Positions 19,863 to 29,396 are shown, counted from the stretch's first letter. The stretch: 64,000 nt of DNA from Larsenimonas rhizosphaerae (GCF_023700005.1 NZ_JAMLJK010000001.1:310001-374000); one strand, 5' to 3'. Notes: generated from the sequence alone by a model not told the origin. Program-made: numbers and translations.

Positions 19863-21269
19863 ATGAAACTTTATTATGGGAACGATACCATTGCTTCTAA
19901 ACGCGGCCGCGATGCCCTCGCGCTGCTGACCGGCACCCTGCTGGCCGGGGCCATGGCGCCGGGGATGACGTATGCACAGGGCGATGCCCGGCCCGATAGC
20001 CAGGCGCTGGCCAGGGGCGCTTATCTGGCCCGTGCCGGTGACTGTGTGGCATGCCATTCCGCCCCGGAAGGCAAGGCCTTCGCCGGAGGGCTGGAGATCA
20101 AGAGCCCGCTGGGCAGTATCTATTCAACCAACATCACTCCGGACCCTGAAACCGGTATCGGCAATTACACCGAGGCCGAATTTGCGGCGGCGCTGCGTGA
20201 CGGCAAGCGCGCTGATGGCAGCCATCTTTATCCGGCCATGCCGTACCCGTCCTATGCCCGTCTGACCGATCAGGACGTGCACGCGCTTTACGTTTACTTC
20301 ATGCAGGGCGTGACACCGGTGAACCATCAGCCTCCGCAGACGGCGCTTAGCTTCCCGTTCAATCAACGGTGGGGCATGAGCGTCTGGAACTGGCTGTTTG
20401 CCGACAAGGCTCCCTTTACGCCGACCCAGGGCGATTCCGCCGAGATCAATCGCGGGCGTTACCTGGTGGAAGGGCTGGGGCATTGTGGCAGTTGCCACAC
20501 GCCCCGAGGGCTGTTCCAGCAGGAGAAGGCTCTGGGTGATGATGAGGGGGACAGTTATCTCGCCGGAGCGGACCTGAATGACTGGTGGGCGCCCAGCCTC
20601 AGGGGCAAGGGTACCGGCCAGGGCGTTGCCGGCTGGACCCGCCAGGATATCGTGGATTACCTGGCCACCGGACGTAATGCGCACAGTGCCGTCAGTGGTG
20701 AAATGACCTCGGTCATCGTCAACAGCACATCCCATCTTTCGAGCGAGGATCTGGGCGCGATCGCCGCCTATCTGAAGAGCCTGCCCGTGCCCCGGGGTCA
20801 TGGCAAGGCACCTGCCGACGCCGACATCAAGGCCACGGAGCAGCACCTGAGTACCGGCACGTCGCTGTCCAGCGGTGAAGCGCTTTACCTGGATAACTGC
20901 AATGCCTGCCATTTTGCCAACGGGCAGGGCGCTTCCGAGGTGTTTCCTTCTCTGGTAGGCAACAGTCAGGCCAATGCAGACAATCCGACGGCGTTGATTC
21001 ATACCATTTTGAATGGCGCCCAGCTGCCCTCTACACCGCAAAAGCCGGAAGCATTGATGATGCCAGGCTTTGGCTGGCGGCTATCGAATCAGGAAGTGGC
21101 TGATCTGGCCACGTTTGTTCGTGCCGGCTGGGGAAATACCGGCGGAGCTGTCACGGCCGAACAGGTTCAACAGGTACGTGCATCAATGGATGAACGCAGC
21201 GGCTTCAGCGGGGCACCAGACAGTGAATCACAGCACGCCGCTGACACAGGGAGTGCGCACTCATCATGA
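19863..21269 (+). CDS. Tri-heme cytochrome c subunit of FAD dehydrogenase
   Basis: Membrane-anchored cytochrome that passes electrons from the FAD subunit to ubiquinone or an oxidase. Three heme sites are visible: CVACH (about 61-65), CGSCH (about 212-216) and CNACH (about 346-350). An N-terminal signal segment (ALALLTGTLLAGAMAPGMTYAQG) directs export. 468 residues, which fits gluconate, sorbitol, fructose and alcohol dehydrogenase cytochrome subunits. It overlaps the GMC gene by ATGA. Confidence 0.94.
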   Translation: MKLYYGNDTIASKRGRDALALLTGTLLAGAMAPGMTYAQGDARPDSQALARGAYLARAGDCVACHSAPEGKAFAGGLEIKSPLGSIYSTNITPDPETGIGNYTEAEFAAALRDGKRADGSHLYPAMPYPSYARLTDQDVHALYVYFMQGVTPVNHQPPQTALSFPFNQRWGMSVWNWLFADKAPFTPTQGDSAEINRGRYLVEGLGHCGSCHTPRGLFQQEKALGDDEGDSYLAGADLNDWWAPSLRGKGTGQGVAGWTRQDIVDYLATGRNAHSAVSGEMTSVIVNSTSHLSSEDLGAIAAYLKSLPVPRGHGKAPADADIKATEQHLSTGTSLSSGEALYLDNCNACHFANGQGASEVFPSLVGNSQANADNPTALIHTILNGAQLPSTPQKPEALMMPGFGWRLSNQEVADLATFVRAGWGNTGGAVTAEQVQQVRASMDERSGFSGAPDSESQHAADTGSAHSS

Positions 21270-23059
21270 ACGACAAGGATAATTCGGCGATGAAAACATT
21301 GCCCAGCGTCGACGCCGTGATCATCGGCCTCGGCTGGACCGGATCCATCATGGGCATGGAGCTGACCGATGCCGGGCTGAACGTCGTGGCACTCGAACGC
21401 GGTGGCGACCGCACCAAGGAGGATTTCCTCTATCCGAAGCCCGCTGACGAGTTGAAGTACGGTGTGCGTCTGGAAATGATGCAGCGTCCGAAGCAAAGCA
21501 CGGTCACGATTCGGCGCAACGCCGACGAAGAGGCGCTGCCCCAGCGGCACTGGACCACATTCCATCCGGGAGATGGTGTCGGGGGCGCCGGTTCTCACTG
21601 GACCGGCGTGCTGTATCGGGCAACGCCCACCGAGCTGTCCCTCAAGAGCTTTGCCGATCGCACCTTCGAGCCCGGTTTTCTGCCCGAGGACATGACGATC
21701 CAGGATTATGGCGTCACCTACGAGGAGCTGGAGCCGCATTACGATTTTTTCGAGAAGGTTGCCGGGCTGTCCGGTCAGGCCGGAAATGTGCAGGGTGAAA
21801 TCATTGACGGTGGCAACCCGTTCGAGGGGCCGCGCCAGAACCCGTTTCCGCTACCGCCCCTGCCGCGCACCCTGACGGATACGCTGTTCACCGAGGCCAC
21901 GAAAAAACTGGGCTGGCACCCGTACCCGTACCCGTCGGCCAACGTGTCCGGGGCCTGGACCAATCCCTACGGAATGCAGCTGGGGCCATGCAACTTCTGC
22001 GGGTTCTGCAGTAACTACGGCTGCCTCAACTACTCCAAGGCCTCACCGCAGACCTGCGTACTGGATGCGCTCAAGCAACGCGAGACGTTCAGCTATCGCA
22101 CCCACTGCGAGGTGACGCGGATCGTCAAGAGTGATGACGGCGAGACCGTGAAGGGCGTGGTGTATCGGGACGGCGAGGGGCAGGAAACCTTCCAGCCGGC
22201 AGGCATGGTGATACTGGCCTCCTTCCCGCTGTCCAACGTTCGGATCCTGTTGTTGTCGGAGATCGGCAAGCCGTACGATCCCGTCGCCAATACCGGCGTG
22301 GTGGGGCGCAACTTTTCCTACCAGATCACCGGCTCGATCGACATGTACTTCAAGGATCACCAGTTCAACCCGTTCATTTCCGCGGGGGGCAGTGGTCAGG
22401 TCATCGATGATTTCAGCCCGGATACCTTTGATACAGCCAGTCACGGGTTCATTGGTGGCTCCTATATCTACACCACCCAGGGGCCGGGTGGGGCGATCGG
22501 CGCCATTCGGACGCCGCCGGGCTCGGCGAGCTGGGGCAGCGAGTGGAAGAAAAATGCCAGTGAGCACTATGGCCATCACATGATGCTCGGAACGACCGGG
22601 ACGAACATGTCCTACCGGGACGTCTATCTGGATCTCGACCCGACCTACACCGACCCGCATGGCGACCCGCTGCTGCGCATGACCTACGACTGGAAGGACA
22701 ACGACATGCGCATGACCCAGTTCATGGCCGAACGCATGCGTGAGATTGTCGCCGAGCTCAAGCCGGACTATCACACCGAGAGCTTCAAGCAGGTGGGGGA
22801 TCACTTTGACCCGTCGCACTATCAGTCAACGCACCTGACCGGTGGCGCCATCATGGGCACCGATCCGAAGACCTCGGTGCTTAACCGCTACCTGCAGCAC
22901 TGGGACGCACATAACCTGTTCGTCATGGGGGCCAGTGCCTTCCCGCAGAACATGCAGCACAACCCCACCGGCACCGTGGCGGCGCTCACCTACTGGTCGG
23001 CGAAACACATCCGCGAGCGCTACCTGAAGGCACCAGGACCGCTGATGGAAAAGGCATAA
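21266..23059 (+). CDS. GMC-family FAD dehydrogenase large subunit (gluconate 2-dehydrogenase type)
   Basis: Catalytic flavoprotein oxidising a sugar, sugar acid or polyol in the periplasm. A Rossmann motif GLGWTG at residues 21-26 binds FAD. A cysteine cluster C242, C245, C248, C253 may hold an iron-sulfur cluster as in related FAD glucose and fructose dehydrogenases (inference). C-terminal GMC signature HLTGGAIMG and QHNPTGTVAAL hold the catalytic His/Asn region. 597 residues, matching gluconate 2-dehydrogenase better than fructose dehydrogenase, but the substrate cannot be fixed by eye. It has no signal of its own, so export probably relies on the small subunit. Next downstream is a trehalase. 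Confidence 0.92.
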   Translation: MNDKDNSAMKTLPSVDAVIIGLGWTGSIMGMELTDAGLNVVALERGGDRTKEDFLYPKPADELKYGVRLEMMQRPKQSTVTIRRNADEEALPQRHWTTFHPGDGVGGAGSHWTGVLYRATPTELSLKSFADRTFEPGFLPEDMTIQDYGVTYEELEPHYDFFEKVAGLSGQAGNVQGEIIDGGNPFEGPRQNPFPLPPLPRTLTDTLFTEATKKLGWHPYPYPSANVSGAWTNPYGMQLGPCNFCGFCSNYGCLNYSKASPQTCVLDALKQRETFSYRTHCEVTRIVKSDDGETVKGVVYRDGEGQETFQPAGMVILASFPLSNVRILLLSEIGKPYDPVANTGVVGRNFSYQITGSIDMYFKDHQFNPFISAGGSGQVIDDFSPDTFDTASHGFIGGSYIYTTQGPGGAIGAIRTPPGSASWGSEWKKNASEHYGHHMMLGTTGTNMSYRDVYLDLDPTYTDPHGDPLLRMTYDWKDNDMRMTQFMAERMREIVAELKPDYHTESFKQVGDHFDPSHYQSTHLTGGAIMGTDPKTSVLNRYLQHWDAHNLFVMGASAFPQNMQHNPTGTVAALTYWSAKHIRERYLKAPGPLMEKA

Positions 23060-23084
23060 GGTCTATTGTTGACAGCGAATCAAG

Positions 23085-23105
23085 ACGGCCCTGCGGGGCC
23101 GTTTT
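23085..23105 (+). terminator. Intrinsic terminator of dehydrogenase operon
   Basis: Stem ACGGCCC / GGGCCGT with a 4-nt loop and TTTT, 25 nt after the stop. Confidence 0.85.
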
Positions 23106-23267
23106 GGGTGATGGGTAATGGATCAGCGTGAGCGGGATGGCAGCGAGCGTACTACCCGACCCCGACCAAAGGTGCAGAGGAGGGATTGCCGCAGGTAGAC
23201 CATCCTGTAAGGTGTCTCTAATGTAATCACTCACTACACAAAAATGCTCTTCATCGGGGAAGTTCTC

Positions 23268-24983
23268 ATGTCCAACCATCATTTCCTGCGCGCATCGACC
23301 AGATGGCTGTCGGTGCTGGGGCTTGCCGTTGCGCTTTCAGGCTGCGCGGCCCTTTCCAGTCCGCCAGTACCCAAGACGGCGGCGGATTCGCCGGAAACCC
23401 GCTGGGGGCCTGTCATGACGGCCATTGCCAGTGCGGAGCTTTACCCGGATGGCAAGACCGTGGTGGATCTGATACCGACCCGCGACCCGGCCGCCATCGT
23501 GGCCGACTACCAGGAGCAGACCACCACCGGCCCTATGCCAAGGGAGGCGTTGAAAGCCTTTGTGGCCGCCAATTTTCAGATGCCGCCAGAGAATGACAGC
23601 CATCTGGAAGAGCCCGCCGGGACGCCAATCAAACAGCACATCATCAACCTCTGGCCGGTGCTGACCCGGGAATCGGGTGAGGTGGCGGACAACCCCTGGA
23701 GCAGCCTGGTCGGTCTGCCGCATCCGTTCGTGGTGCCGGGTGGGCGGTTCAACGAAATGTTCTACTGGGACAGCTACTTCACGCTGCTGGGGCTGGTCCG
23801 CAGTGACCGGATGGACCTGGCCCGGGACATGGTCGAGAACTTCGCCTGGCTGATCGATCAGTACGGGTTCATTCCCAACGGCACCCGCACCTACTTTCTT
23901 ACCCGCAGTCAGCCACCGTTCTTTGCGGCGATGGTGCAGCTGCTGGCGGCGAAGGATGGTAATCGGGTCTATCGCCATTACCTGCCCCAGCTGATGGCCG
24001 AATACTCCTGGTGGATGCGTGGAGCGGATACGCTGGCGCCGGGCCAGGCGGCGTTGCATGTGGTGAAACTACCGAACGGTATGGTGCTTAATCGCTATAC
24101 CGGCGGTCAGGCCCGGCCGCGGGCCGAGGCGTGGCGGGTTGAGACGCAACTGGCCGCTCAGACGACCCGCCCGAGCAGTGAGGTCTACCGTGACCAGCGG
24201 GCTGCGGCCGAAAGCGGCTGGGACTTCAGTACGCGCTGGATGGCCGATGGCGAGCATCAGACGACGGTCAATACCCGGGCCATCGTGCCGGTGGACTTGA
24301 ATGCCCTGATGTTCAACCTCGAGCAAACGCTGGCCCAGGCCTGGGCCGTGCAGGGTGATGCCGGCAAGGCCGAAGCCTTTGCCGAGCGTGCCGTGGTGCG
24401 TCGCCATGCGATCAATACCGTGTTCTGGGACGCCGCCGGAGGGTTTTATACCGATTACAACTGGCAGGAGGGGATGCTGAGCGATGCAGTATCAGCGGCG
24501 ATGGTCTATCCGCTGGCCTTTGGGGTGGCCACCCCGGCTCAGGCACAATCCACCGCTGATGTGGTGCGTGCCCGGCTATTGCGCCCGGGTGGACTGGTAA
24601 CGACCACGCGCCATAGCGGCGAGCAGTGGGACGCGCCCAATGGCTGGGCACCGCTGCAGTGGCTGGCAGTACGTGGCCTGGCCCGCTATGACCAGCCGGT
24701 GCTGGCCCGCACCATCGCGACGCGCTTCATGAAAACGGTCGAGGATGTTTACGCCGAGACCGGCAAGCTGGTCGAAAAGTACGATGTGGAGCAGGCCGGC
24801 ATTGGCGGCGGTGGCGAGTATGAGGTGGTGGATGGCTTCGGCTGGACCAATGGCGTCATGATGGATTTTCTGGCGACCTACGGGGCAGAGGTCACACCGT
24901 CTGCTCCCACTGAGAAAGAGCAGGCAGTAAACGCCTTCACCCGTCAGATCAAGGCAGCCTCGGGGGCCATGATGGCGCCCTGA
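23268..24983 (+). CDS. treA: Alpha,alpha-trehalase (GH37), putative lipoprotein
   Basis: Hydrolyses trehalose to two glucose. Both GH37 signatures are present: PGGRFNEMFYWDSYF and QWDAPNGWAPLQW. The N-terminus ends in a lipobox LSGC (Cys26), so it should be a lipid-anchored periplasmic or outer-membrane enzyme; E. coli TreA is soluble. ATG at 23268 has GGGGAAG 5 nt upstream; eight earlier in-frame codons are less likely. 571 residues. It lies downstream of the FAD dehydrogenase operon on the same strand, separated by a terminator, so glucose released outside could feed that oxidase. Confidence 0.93.
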   Translation: MSNHHFLRASTRWLSVLGLAVALSGCAALSSPPVPKTAADSPETRWGPVMTAIASAELYPDGKTVVDLIPTRDPAAIVADYQEQTTTGPMPREALKAFVAANFQMPPENDSHLEEPAGTPIKQHIINLWPVLTRESGEVADNPWSSLVGLPHPFVVPGGRFNEMFYWDSYFTLLGLVRSDRMDLARDMVENFAWLIDQYGFIPNGTRTYFLTRSQPPFFAAMVQLLAAKDGNRVYRHYLPQLMAEYSWWMRGADTLAPGQAALHVVKLPNGMVLNRYTGGQARPRAEAWRVETQLAAQTTRPSSEVYRDQRAAAESGWDFSTRWMADGEHQTTVNTRAIVPVDLNALMFNLEQTLAQAWAVQGDAGKAEAFAERAVVRRHAINTVFWDAAGGFYTDYNWQEGMLSDAVSAAMVYPLAFGVATPAQAQSTADVVRARLLRPGGLVTTTRHSGEQWDAPNGWAPLQWLAVRGLARYDQPVLARTIATRFMKTVEDVYAETGKLVEKYDVEQAGIGGGGEYEVVDGFGWTNGVMMDFLATYGAEVTPSAPTEKEQAVNAFTRQIKAASGAMMAP

Positions 24984-25002
24984 CTCCGTGGGCGGGGTGT
25001 GT

Positions 25003-25653
25003 TCAGCGCCCCGCCTCGGCCTTTGCGGTGTCTGCCCGTATGGCCATGACGTAGCCGGTGGTCATCATGGCGCCGGCGATCAGTGCGCCGATAATGAACA
25101 GCAGGCTGTGTTCACCGTAGCGCTCGTCCAGCACGGTGGCGATGGCGGCACCTGCAATCATGGCCATCCAGCGCATCAGGCCGGTAAATACCTCCCGAAA
25201 GTGACCTGACGCCACGGCGCGCCCGGTCCGTACCAGCATCCCGGTCAGAAAGGTCACACCGGATTCCCGGGCGCTGACCTGGTTCAGCATGCCCATTCCG
25301 GCAGCGATACATAGCACGGTTCGATATGAATAGCCCCGGGTCTCGGCCAGCGCCCATGCCGCGGTCACCAGCGTGGCGGTCAGCAGCATGATGAGTGTGG
25401 CTCGCCAGAGTCCGGCCCGGTCACCAAGCCAGGCGCCTGCGGTGGTTGCGAAAAAGAAGGTAGCGATGACGCCCAGCAGGGGCAGGGTGCCCGCCCCGTC
25501 GCCCAGCGCCAGATGCTGGCCCACATGGGAGGTATTGCCGGTCATGTAGACGGCCAGCAGGTCGCGGCTGTGTCGGTAGATCAGCGCATCGGTTGCCCCG
25601 GCCACCATGAACAGCAGGGCAAAGGCCTGCAGGGGAATCAGCTTGCGTGGCAT
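25003..25653 (-). CDS. DUF1275 (YoaK-like) membrane protein
   Basis: Six-helix membrane protein of unknown function. The family start is PLQAFALLFMVAGATDALIYRHSRDLLAVYMTGNTSHVGQHLA, including the conserved MTGN. 216 residues. It converges on trehalase with a 19-bp gap and lies downstream of the deacetylase gene on the same strand, 51 bp away. Confidence 0.87.
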   Translation of the reverse strand: MPRKLIPLQAFALLFMVAGATDALIYRHSRDLLAVYMTGNTSHVGQHLALGDGAGTLPLLGVIATFFFATTAGAWLGDRAGLWRATLIMLLTATLVTAAWALAETRGYSYRTVLCIAAGMGMLNQVSARESGVTFLTGMLVRTGRAVASGHFREVFTGLMRWMAMIAGAAIATVLDERYGEHSLLFIIGALIAGAMMTTGYVMAIRADTAKAEAGR

Positions 25654-25704
25654 GAAGGTCTCTCTGCAAATGGCGTCAGGGCGTACTCACGGGGCATGAG
25701 CGGG

Positions 25705-26616
25705 TCACTGATGCGCCGTTACGGGGAGGGTGCCGGTACATTGTGCGGCAATCTGCCCCGGGGTGGTCCACCACACGCCTTCTTCAGTGCCGTACCGGGA
25801 AAGCTCCGTCAGCAGGGTGCGCAGCTGCCTGAGTCGAAAGGGCTGGCCGACAATGAACGGGTGCAGGGCGATGCCCATGACCAGTGGCTGGTGGCGGGAC
25901 TGTTCGAGCAGCTCGTGAAACTGGTCTCGGGCCATGGTACAGAATTCCGTCATGCTGACCCGGTGTGTCGAGATGGTCGGAATGTCGTTGATCTCCTGGG
26001 GGTAGGGCACTGACCACAGTGTGCCATGCCGGGTAGTCAGCGGCGTCGAGCGATCATCATGCGCCCAGTTGAGGGTGTAGCCGAACCCGGCCTCGGCGAG
26101 CAGGTCCGGTGTGTGCCTGCTTTCCGAAATCCACGGTGACAGCCAGCCGGTGGGCGGTGAGCCGTACCGTTCGGCCAGCCGGGCACGGCACTGTTCGATC
26201 AGGGCCCGTTCCTGCGCGACGGGCATCTGCCCCTGGCGCTCGGCATTGGTATGGCCGTGAGCGATCAGTTCATCCCCTCGTGCATGAAAGGCGTCCAGCA
26301 GCGATGGGCAGTGATCCAGCAGGGAAGTATTGGCAATCACGCCCACGGGCAATGACAGGGCCTCGAACAGTGCCAGGCAGCGCCACGCACCGACCCGGTT
26401 ACCGTACTCCCGCCAGGCATGATTGAGCACATCCGGCTCACCCTCCGGGGCAGGCGGCGCGATGCCCACTCCCCGGCCTTCGCCGAAGGCGTAATGTTCC
26501 AGGTTGAGCCCGATATACACGGCCAGTGTGGCGTCCTTCGGCCAGCGGTGGGTGTCCCGGTCGGTGATGGCGCGGTAATCGAAGCGCCCGTGATGGGCAA
26601 GGGGAGGTGTCTGCAT
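25705..26616 (-). CDS. Polysaccharide deacetylase family protein (PuuE / HpPgdA-like)
   Basis: NodB-type metal hydrolase. Features are VYIGLNLEHYAFGEG near the N-terminus, GNRVGAWR, a region ELIAHGHTNAERQ (His pair for metal), GWLSPWISES, and LHPFIVGQPFRLRQL near the end. No signal peptide, so it is cytoplasmic; this points to a small-molecule amidohydrolase (allantoinase- or PuuE-like) and not to a cell-wall enzyme. 303 residues. It lies 60 bp downstream of a LysR gene on the same strand, which may regulate it. Confidence 0.82.
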   Translation of the reverse strand: MQTPPLAHHGRFDYRAITDRDTHRWPKDATLAVYIGLNLEHYAFGEGRGVGIAPPAPEGEPDVLNHAWREYGNRVGAWRCLALFEALSLPVGVIANTSLLDHCPSLLDAFHARGDELIAHGHTNAERQGQMPVAQERALIEQCRARLAERYGSPPTGWLSPWISESRHTPDLLAEAGFGYTLNWAHDDRSTPLTTRHGTLWSVPYPQEINDIPTISTHRVSMTEFCTMARDQFHELLEQSRHQPLVMGIALHPFIVGQPFRLRQLRTLLTELSRYGTEEGVWWTTPGQIAAQCTGTLPVTAHQ

Positions 26617-26676
26617 GCGAAGGTCCAGGACAGTAAACGATGACCTCTAGGGTAGTTGGTCAGCAGGCACGCCGCG

Positions 26677-27594
26677 CTATTGATTGAGCACCATGCGGTC
26701 GGCATGGGTCATGAGGAAGTCGACCCACGCCCTGACGCAGGGATTGGCGCGATTTTCCTGGGTAAATACGACATGGACACCGCTTTCAAAGCGTGTCGAG
26801 GTCACTTCATGCTGGCCCAGCACCGGGGTCAGTTGACCGCTGTCCAGCTCGTCCCTGATGGCCCAGCATGGCTGTAACACGATGCCCGCACCGTCGAGGG
26901 CGGCCTTTGTCAGTACATCGGCATTGTTGGAGCGCAGCATGCCGTCACGAATGGGAATGCGGCAGGTGTGCCCCTTGTATTTCAACTGCCAGTGATGGCT
27001 GGCCGTGGTGTAGTCGAAGGTCAGCAGGGTGTGCGCGGCCAGATCCTTCGGGCGAGTGATGGCGGCGTGGCGGTTCAGGTAGGCCGGCGCTGCCGCCAGC
27101 ACGAACTGCTGATCGGCAATCTTTCGCGCAATCAGTGACGAGTCTTCCAGGTGGCCGATGCGTACTGCGACATCGAACTCTGCATCGATCAGGTCCACCC
27201 AGTGATCACTGCTGATGATGTGCAGGGTGATCTCGGGATAGGTCACCATGAATTCCCGCACCAGCGGTGCAATATAAAGGCGGGTGTAGCGCCAGGGTAC
27301 GGAGACTCGCAGTGTGCCCGAGGTGGTTTGACCCGCGGCCTTCAAGTCCTGATCCATCAGATCGAACTGCTCGAGGATGGTGCCGATGCGTTTGAGAGCG
27401 CATTCACCGGCTGCCGTCAGCCGGACCTGCCGGGTAGAGCGAATGAGTAATGGCTCACCCAGCTGGCGTTCAAGCTGTCCGATATAGCGCGTTGCGGTCG
27501 AGGCGGCGATGCCCAGCTCCCTTGCCGCGGCAGAGAAACTGTGGTGCTCGGCTACCTTCTGAAAGGTTTTCAGTCTCAGGGTCAGATCGTTCAT
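26677..27594 (-). CDS. LysR family transcriptional regulator
   Basis: N-terminal winged helix (LKTFQKVAEHHSFSAAARELGIAASTATRYIGQLERQLGEPLLIRSTR, residues about 7-55), then the substrate-binding domain. 305 residues. It is divergent from the CmcJ-like oxygenase gene (152-bp gap) and upstream of the deacetylase gene, so both are candidate targets. The effector is unknown. Confidence 0.9.
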   Translation of the reverse strand: MNDLTLRLKTFQKVAEHHSFSAAARELGIAASTATRYIGQLERQLGEPLLIRSTRQVRLTAAGECALKRIGTILEQFDLMDQDLKAAGQTTSGTLRVSVPWRYTRLYIAPLVREFMVTYPEITLHIISSDHWVDLIDAEFDVAVRIGHLEDSSLIARKIADQQFVLAAAPAYLNRHAAITRPKDLAAHTLLTFDYTTASHHWQLKYKGHTCRIPIRDGMLRSNNADVLTKAALDGAGIVLQPCWAIRDELDSGQLTPVLGQHEVTSTRFESGVHVVFTQENRANPCVRAWVDFLMTHADRMVLNQ

Positions 27595-27746
27595 GGCACT
27601 CGATTATTGCAGCTACAGGAATAATGAATTCCCATTCTAGCCGTTCTGTCATCACCGGCCATGGCCTAGCCTTGTTGCAGATGCAGTTCTTGTGAGGCAG
27701 CCGATGCTGCCGGCAAGGTGATTCATTCGCCAGGAGGCTGGGTGAC

Positions 27747-28547
27747 ATGACGGACAGGGACAGGGCTTCCCGCAGCGAGCGGGCCTGGATCAATTATCAG
27801 GTAAGGCAGGCGGCGCCACTGCAGATTCTGGTGGACCCCGAGGGAGAAACCGGCAAGCGTATCGAGCCCGAGCACGACCGTGTTGAAGTCACGCTCCACG
27901 ATGTTCGCGCCGACAGGGCGCCTACCTTCGACCAGCAGGGGGTGGCGTTTGTCGAGGCGCAGGAACTGGCCATGGATGTGACGCAGCAAGCCGTGCGCGA
28001 GCAGCACTACAGCAGGGCGGTTGCCGATTTTCTGTCGCAGTCCCTGGGGGCCAGCGAGGTCGTGGTGTTCGATCATACGCTCAGAGGCGTGGATGGCCAT
28101 CGCCGGCCGGCACAGCACGTCCATACCGACTACGCCCGCGATGCCGGACGGCAACGGCTGTTTGACGTCCTTGAGGCGTCACGCGCCGCGGACTGGGCCG
28201 ACGGGCATTTCGGCATCGTCAATCTGTGGCGCCCGGTCGCTTACCCCGCCGAGCTTGACCCCCTGGTTTTTGTGGATACTGCCACGGTGGCAGCGCAGGA
28301 CTGGGTCAATATCGACATCATTTATCCCGACCGCCAGGGGCAGATTCAGGGGCTGACACACAGTCCGGATCACCACTGGTGGTACCAGTCGCGGATGTCG
28401 CCGGAGGAAGCCGTTATTTTCAATGCGTTCGACAGTGGCAAGCGGGTGCCGGTGCCCCATACCTCGGCCACGCTTTCCAGACCGTCTCCCAACGCACGGC
28501 CCAGGCAGAGCATCGAGAGTCGGGCACTGGTGCGCTATCCCGACTGA
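27747..28547 (+). CDS. CmcJ/NvfI-family putative non-heme iron oxygenase
   Basis: Resembles the family named for the cephamycin CmcJ protein and fungal NvfI, non-heme iron/2-oxoglutarate-type enzymes. Recognised parts are a His-x-Asp (H126-T-D128), the NLWRP box (159-163), MSPEEAVIFNAFDSG (217-231), a distal His238 and Arg259 (SRALVRYP). These could form a 2-His-1-carboxylate site plus a co-substrate Arg; this is inference. 266 residues, no signal. AGGAGG lies 9 nt before the ATG. A second iron oxygenase gene starts 44 bp downstream, so an operon is likely. The substrate is unknown. Confidence 0.78.
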   Translation: MTDRDRASRSERAWINYQVRQAAPLQILVDPEGETGKRIEPEHDRVEVTLHDVRADRAPTFDQQGVAFVEAQELAMDVTQQAVREQHYSRAVADFLSQSLGASEVVVFDHTLRGVDGHRRPAQHVHTDYARDAGRQRLFDVLEASRAADWADGHFGIVNLWRPVAYPAELDPLVFVDTATVAAQDWVNIDIIYPDRQGQIQGLTHSPDHHWWYQSRMSPEEAVIFNAFDSGKRVPVPHTSATLSRPSPNARPRQSIESRALVRYPD

Positions 28548-28591
28548 CGGGTTGCCTGCTGAACGCTGGATTCATATATCAAGGAGTTGTC

Positions 28592-29341
28592 ATGAGTGAA
28601 GCCATTTATATCGTCGGCCATGAACGCGGGTTCAATGCTGATCCCCTGCCGATCTGGAGTGATGCGGGCGATCCGGATCTGCTGTTTGAAGCCCATGATC
28701 CGGAGCAGGTCTCGCGTCGCGATATCCCTGAAGTGCCCGGTGCCTTTCAGTTACTCAACGTGCTGAGTTCAAGCGAGGCAGACAATTTCGTACGCATGGC
28801 CGAGCAAATGGGGTTCGATCAGGATTCTCCCGTTTCGCTGCCCCATAACGTTCGCCACAACCATAATGTCAACTGGATTGTCAGCGAGGCCGTGGACAGC
28901 ACCTTGTGGGCACGTTCCAGACACCTGGTGACTGACAAGGTGGATGGCGAGAGCGCCAAGGGGTTGAACGCTCGTTTCAGGTTTTATCGTTATGAAACAG
29001 GGGACTTTTTCAAACCCCATAGTGACGGTGCCTGGCCGGGCAGTCGCGTCATCGATAACAGGATTGTTCAGGACGCCTATCCCGGGCTCATGAGCCAGTA
29101 CACCTACCTCATTTTCCTGAGTGATGGTTATGAAGGCGGCCGGACCGAGTTTCTGGTCAGCAAGAGCAACCCTGGTCGTCCGGCGCAGTCACGGGATGAC
29201 GTTACTACCGTGTCGGTCTCGACCCCCAAGGGCGGAGTACTGTGCTTTCCTCATGGTCAGCATCCCCTGCACTGCATTCATTCCGGCGAGCTCATCACCT
29301 CGGGCGCGAAGTACATCATTCGCAGTGACATCCTCTACTAG
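28592..29341 (+). CDS. 2OG-Fe(II) oxygenase (prolyl 4-hydroxylase-like)
   Basis: Double-stranded beta-helix dioxygenase. Iron ligands appear as H143-S-D145 (KPHSDGAWPG) and the distal His230 (LHCIHSGELI); the 2OG-binding basic residue is probably Arg244 (KYIIRSD). FRFYRYETGDFF before the HxD is typical of P4H-like proteins acting on protein or small-molecule targets. ATG at 28592 has AAGGAG 5 nt upstream; the longer frame to 28379 only overlaps the previous gene and is rejected. 249 residues. It is the second gene after the CmcJ-like one, followed by a terminator. Confidence 0.88.
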   Translation: MSEAIYIVGHERGFNADPLPIWSDAGDPDLLFEAHDPEQVSRRDIPEVPGAFQLLNVLSSSEADNFVRMAEQMGFDQDSPVSLPHNVRHNHNVNWIVSEAVDSTLWARSRHLVTDKVDGESAKGLNARFRFYRYETGDFFKPHSDGAWPGSRVIDNRIVQDAYPGLMSQYTYLIFLSDGYEGGRTEFLVSKSNPGRPAQSRDDVTTVSVSTPKGGVLCFPHGQHPLHCIHSGELITSGAKYIIRSDILY

Positions 29342-29366
29342 GCACTCAACAGCAGTCCCCATGAAG

Positions 29367-29396
29367 AACCCGGCGCATTGTCGCCGGGTTTCTTTG
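29367..29396 (+). terminator. Intrinsic terminator after 2OG oxygenase
   Basis: Stem AACCCGGCG / CGCCGGGTT with a 6-nt loop and TTCTTT. Confidence 0.9.
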
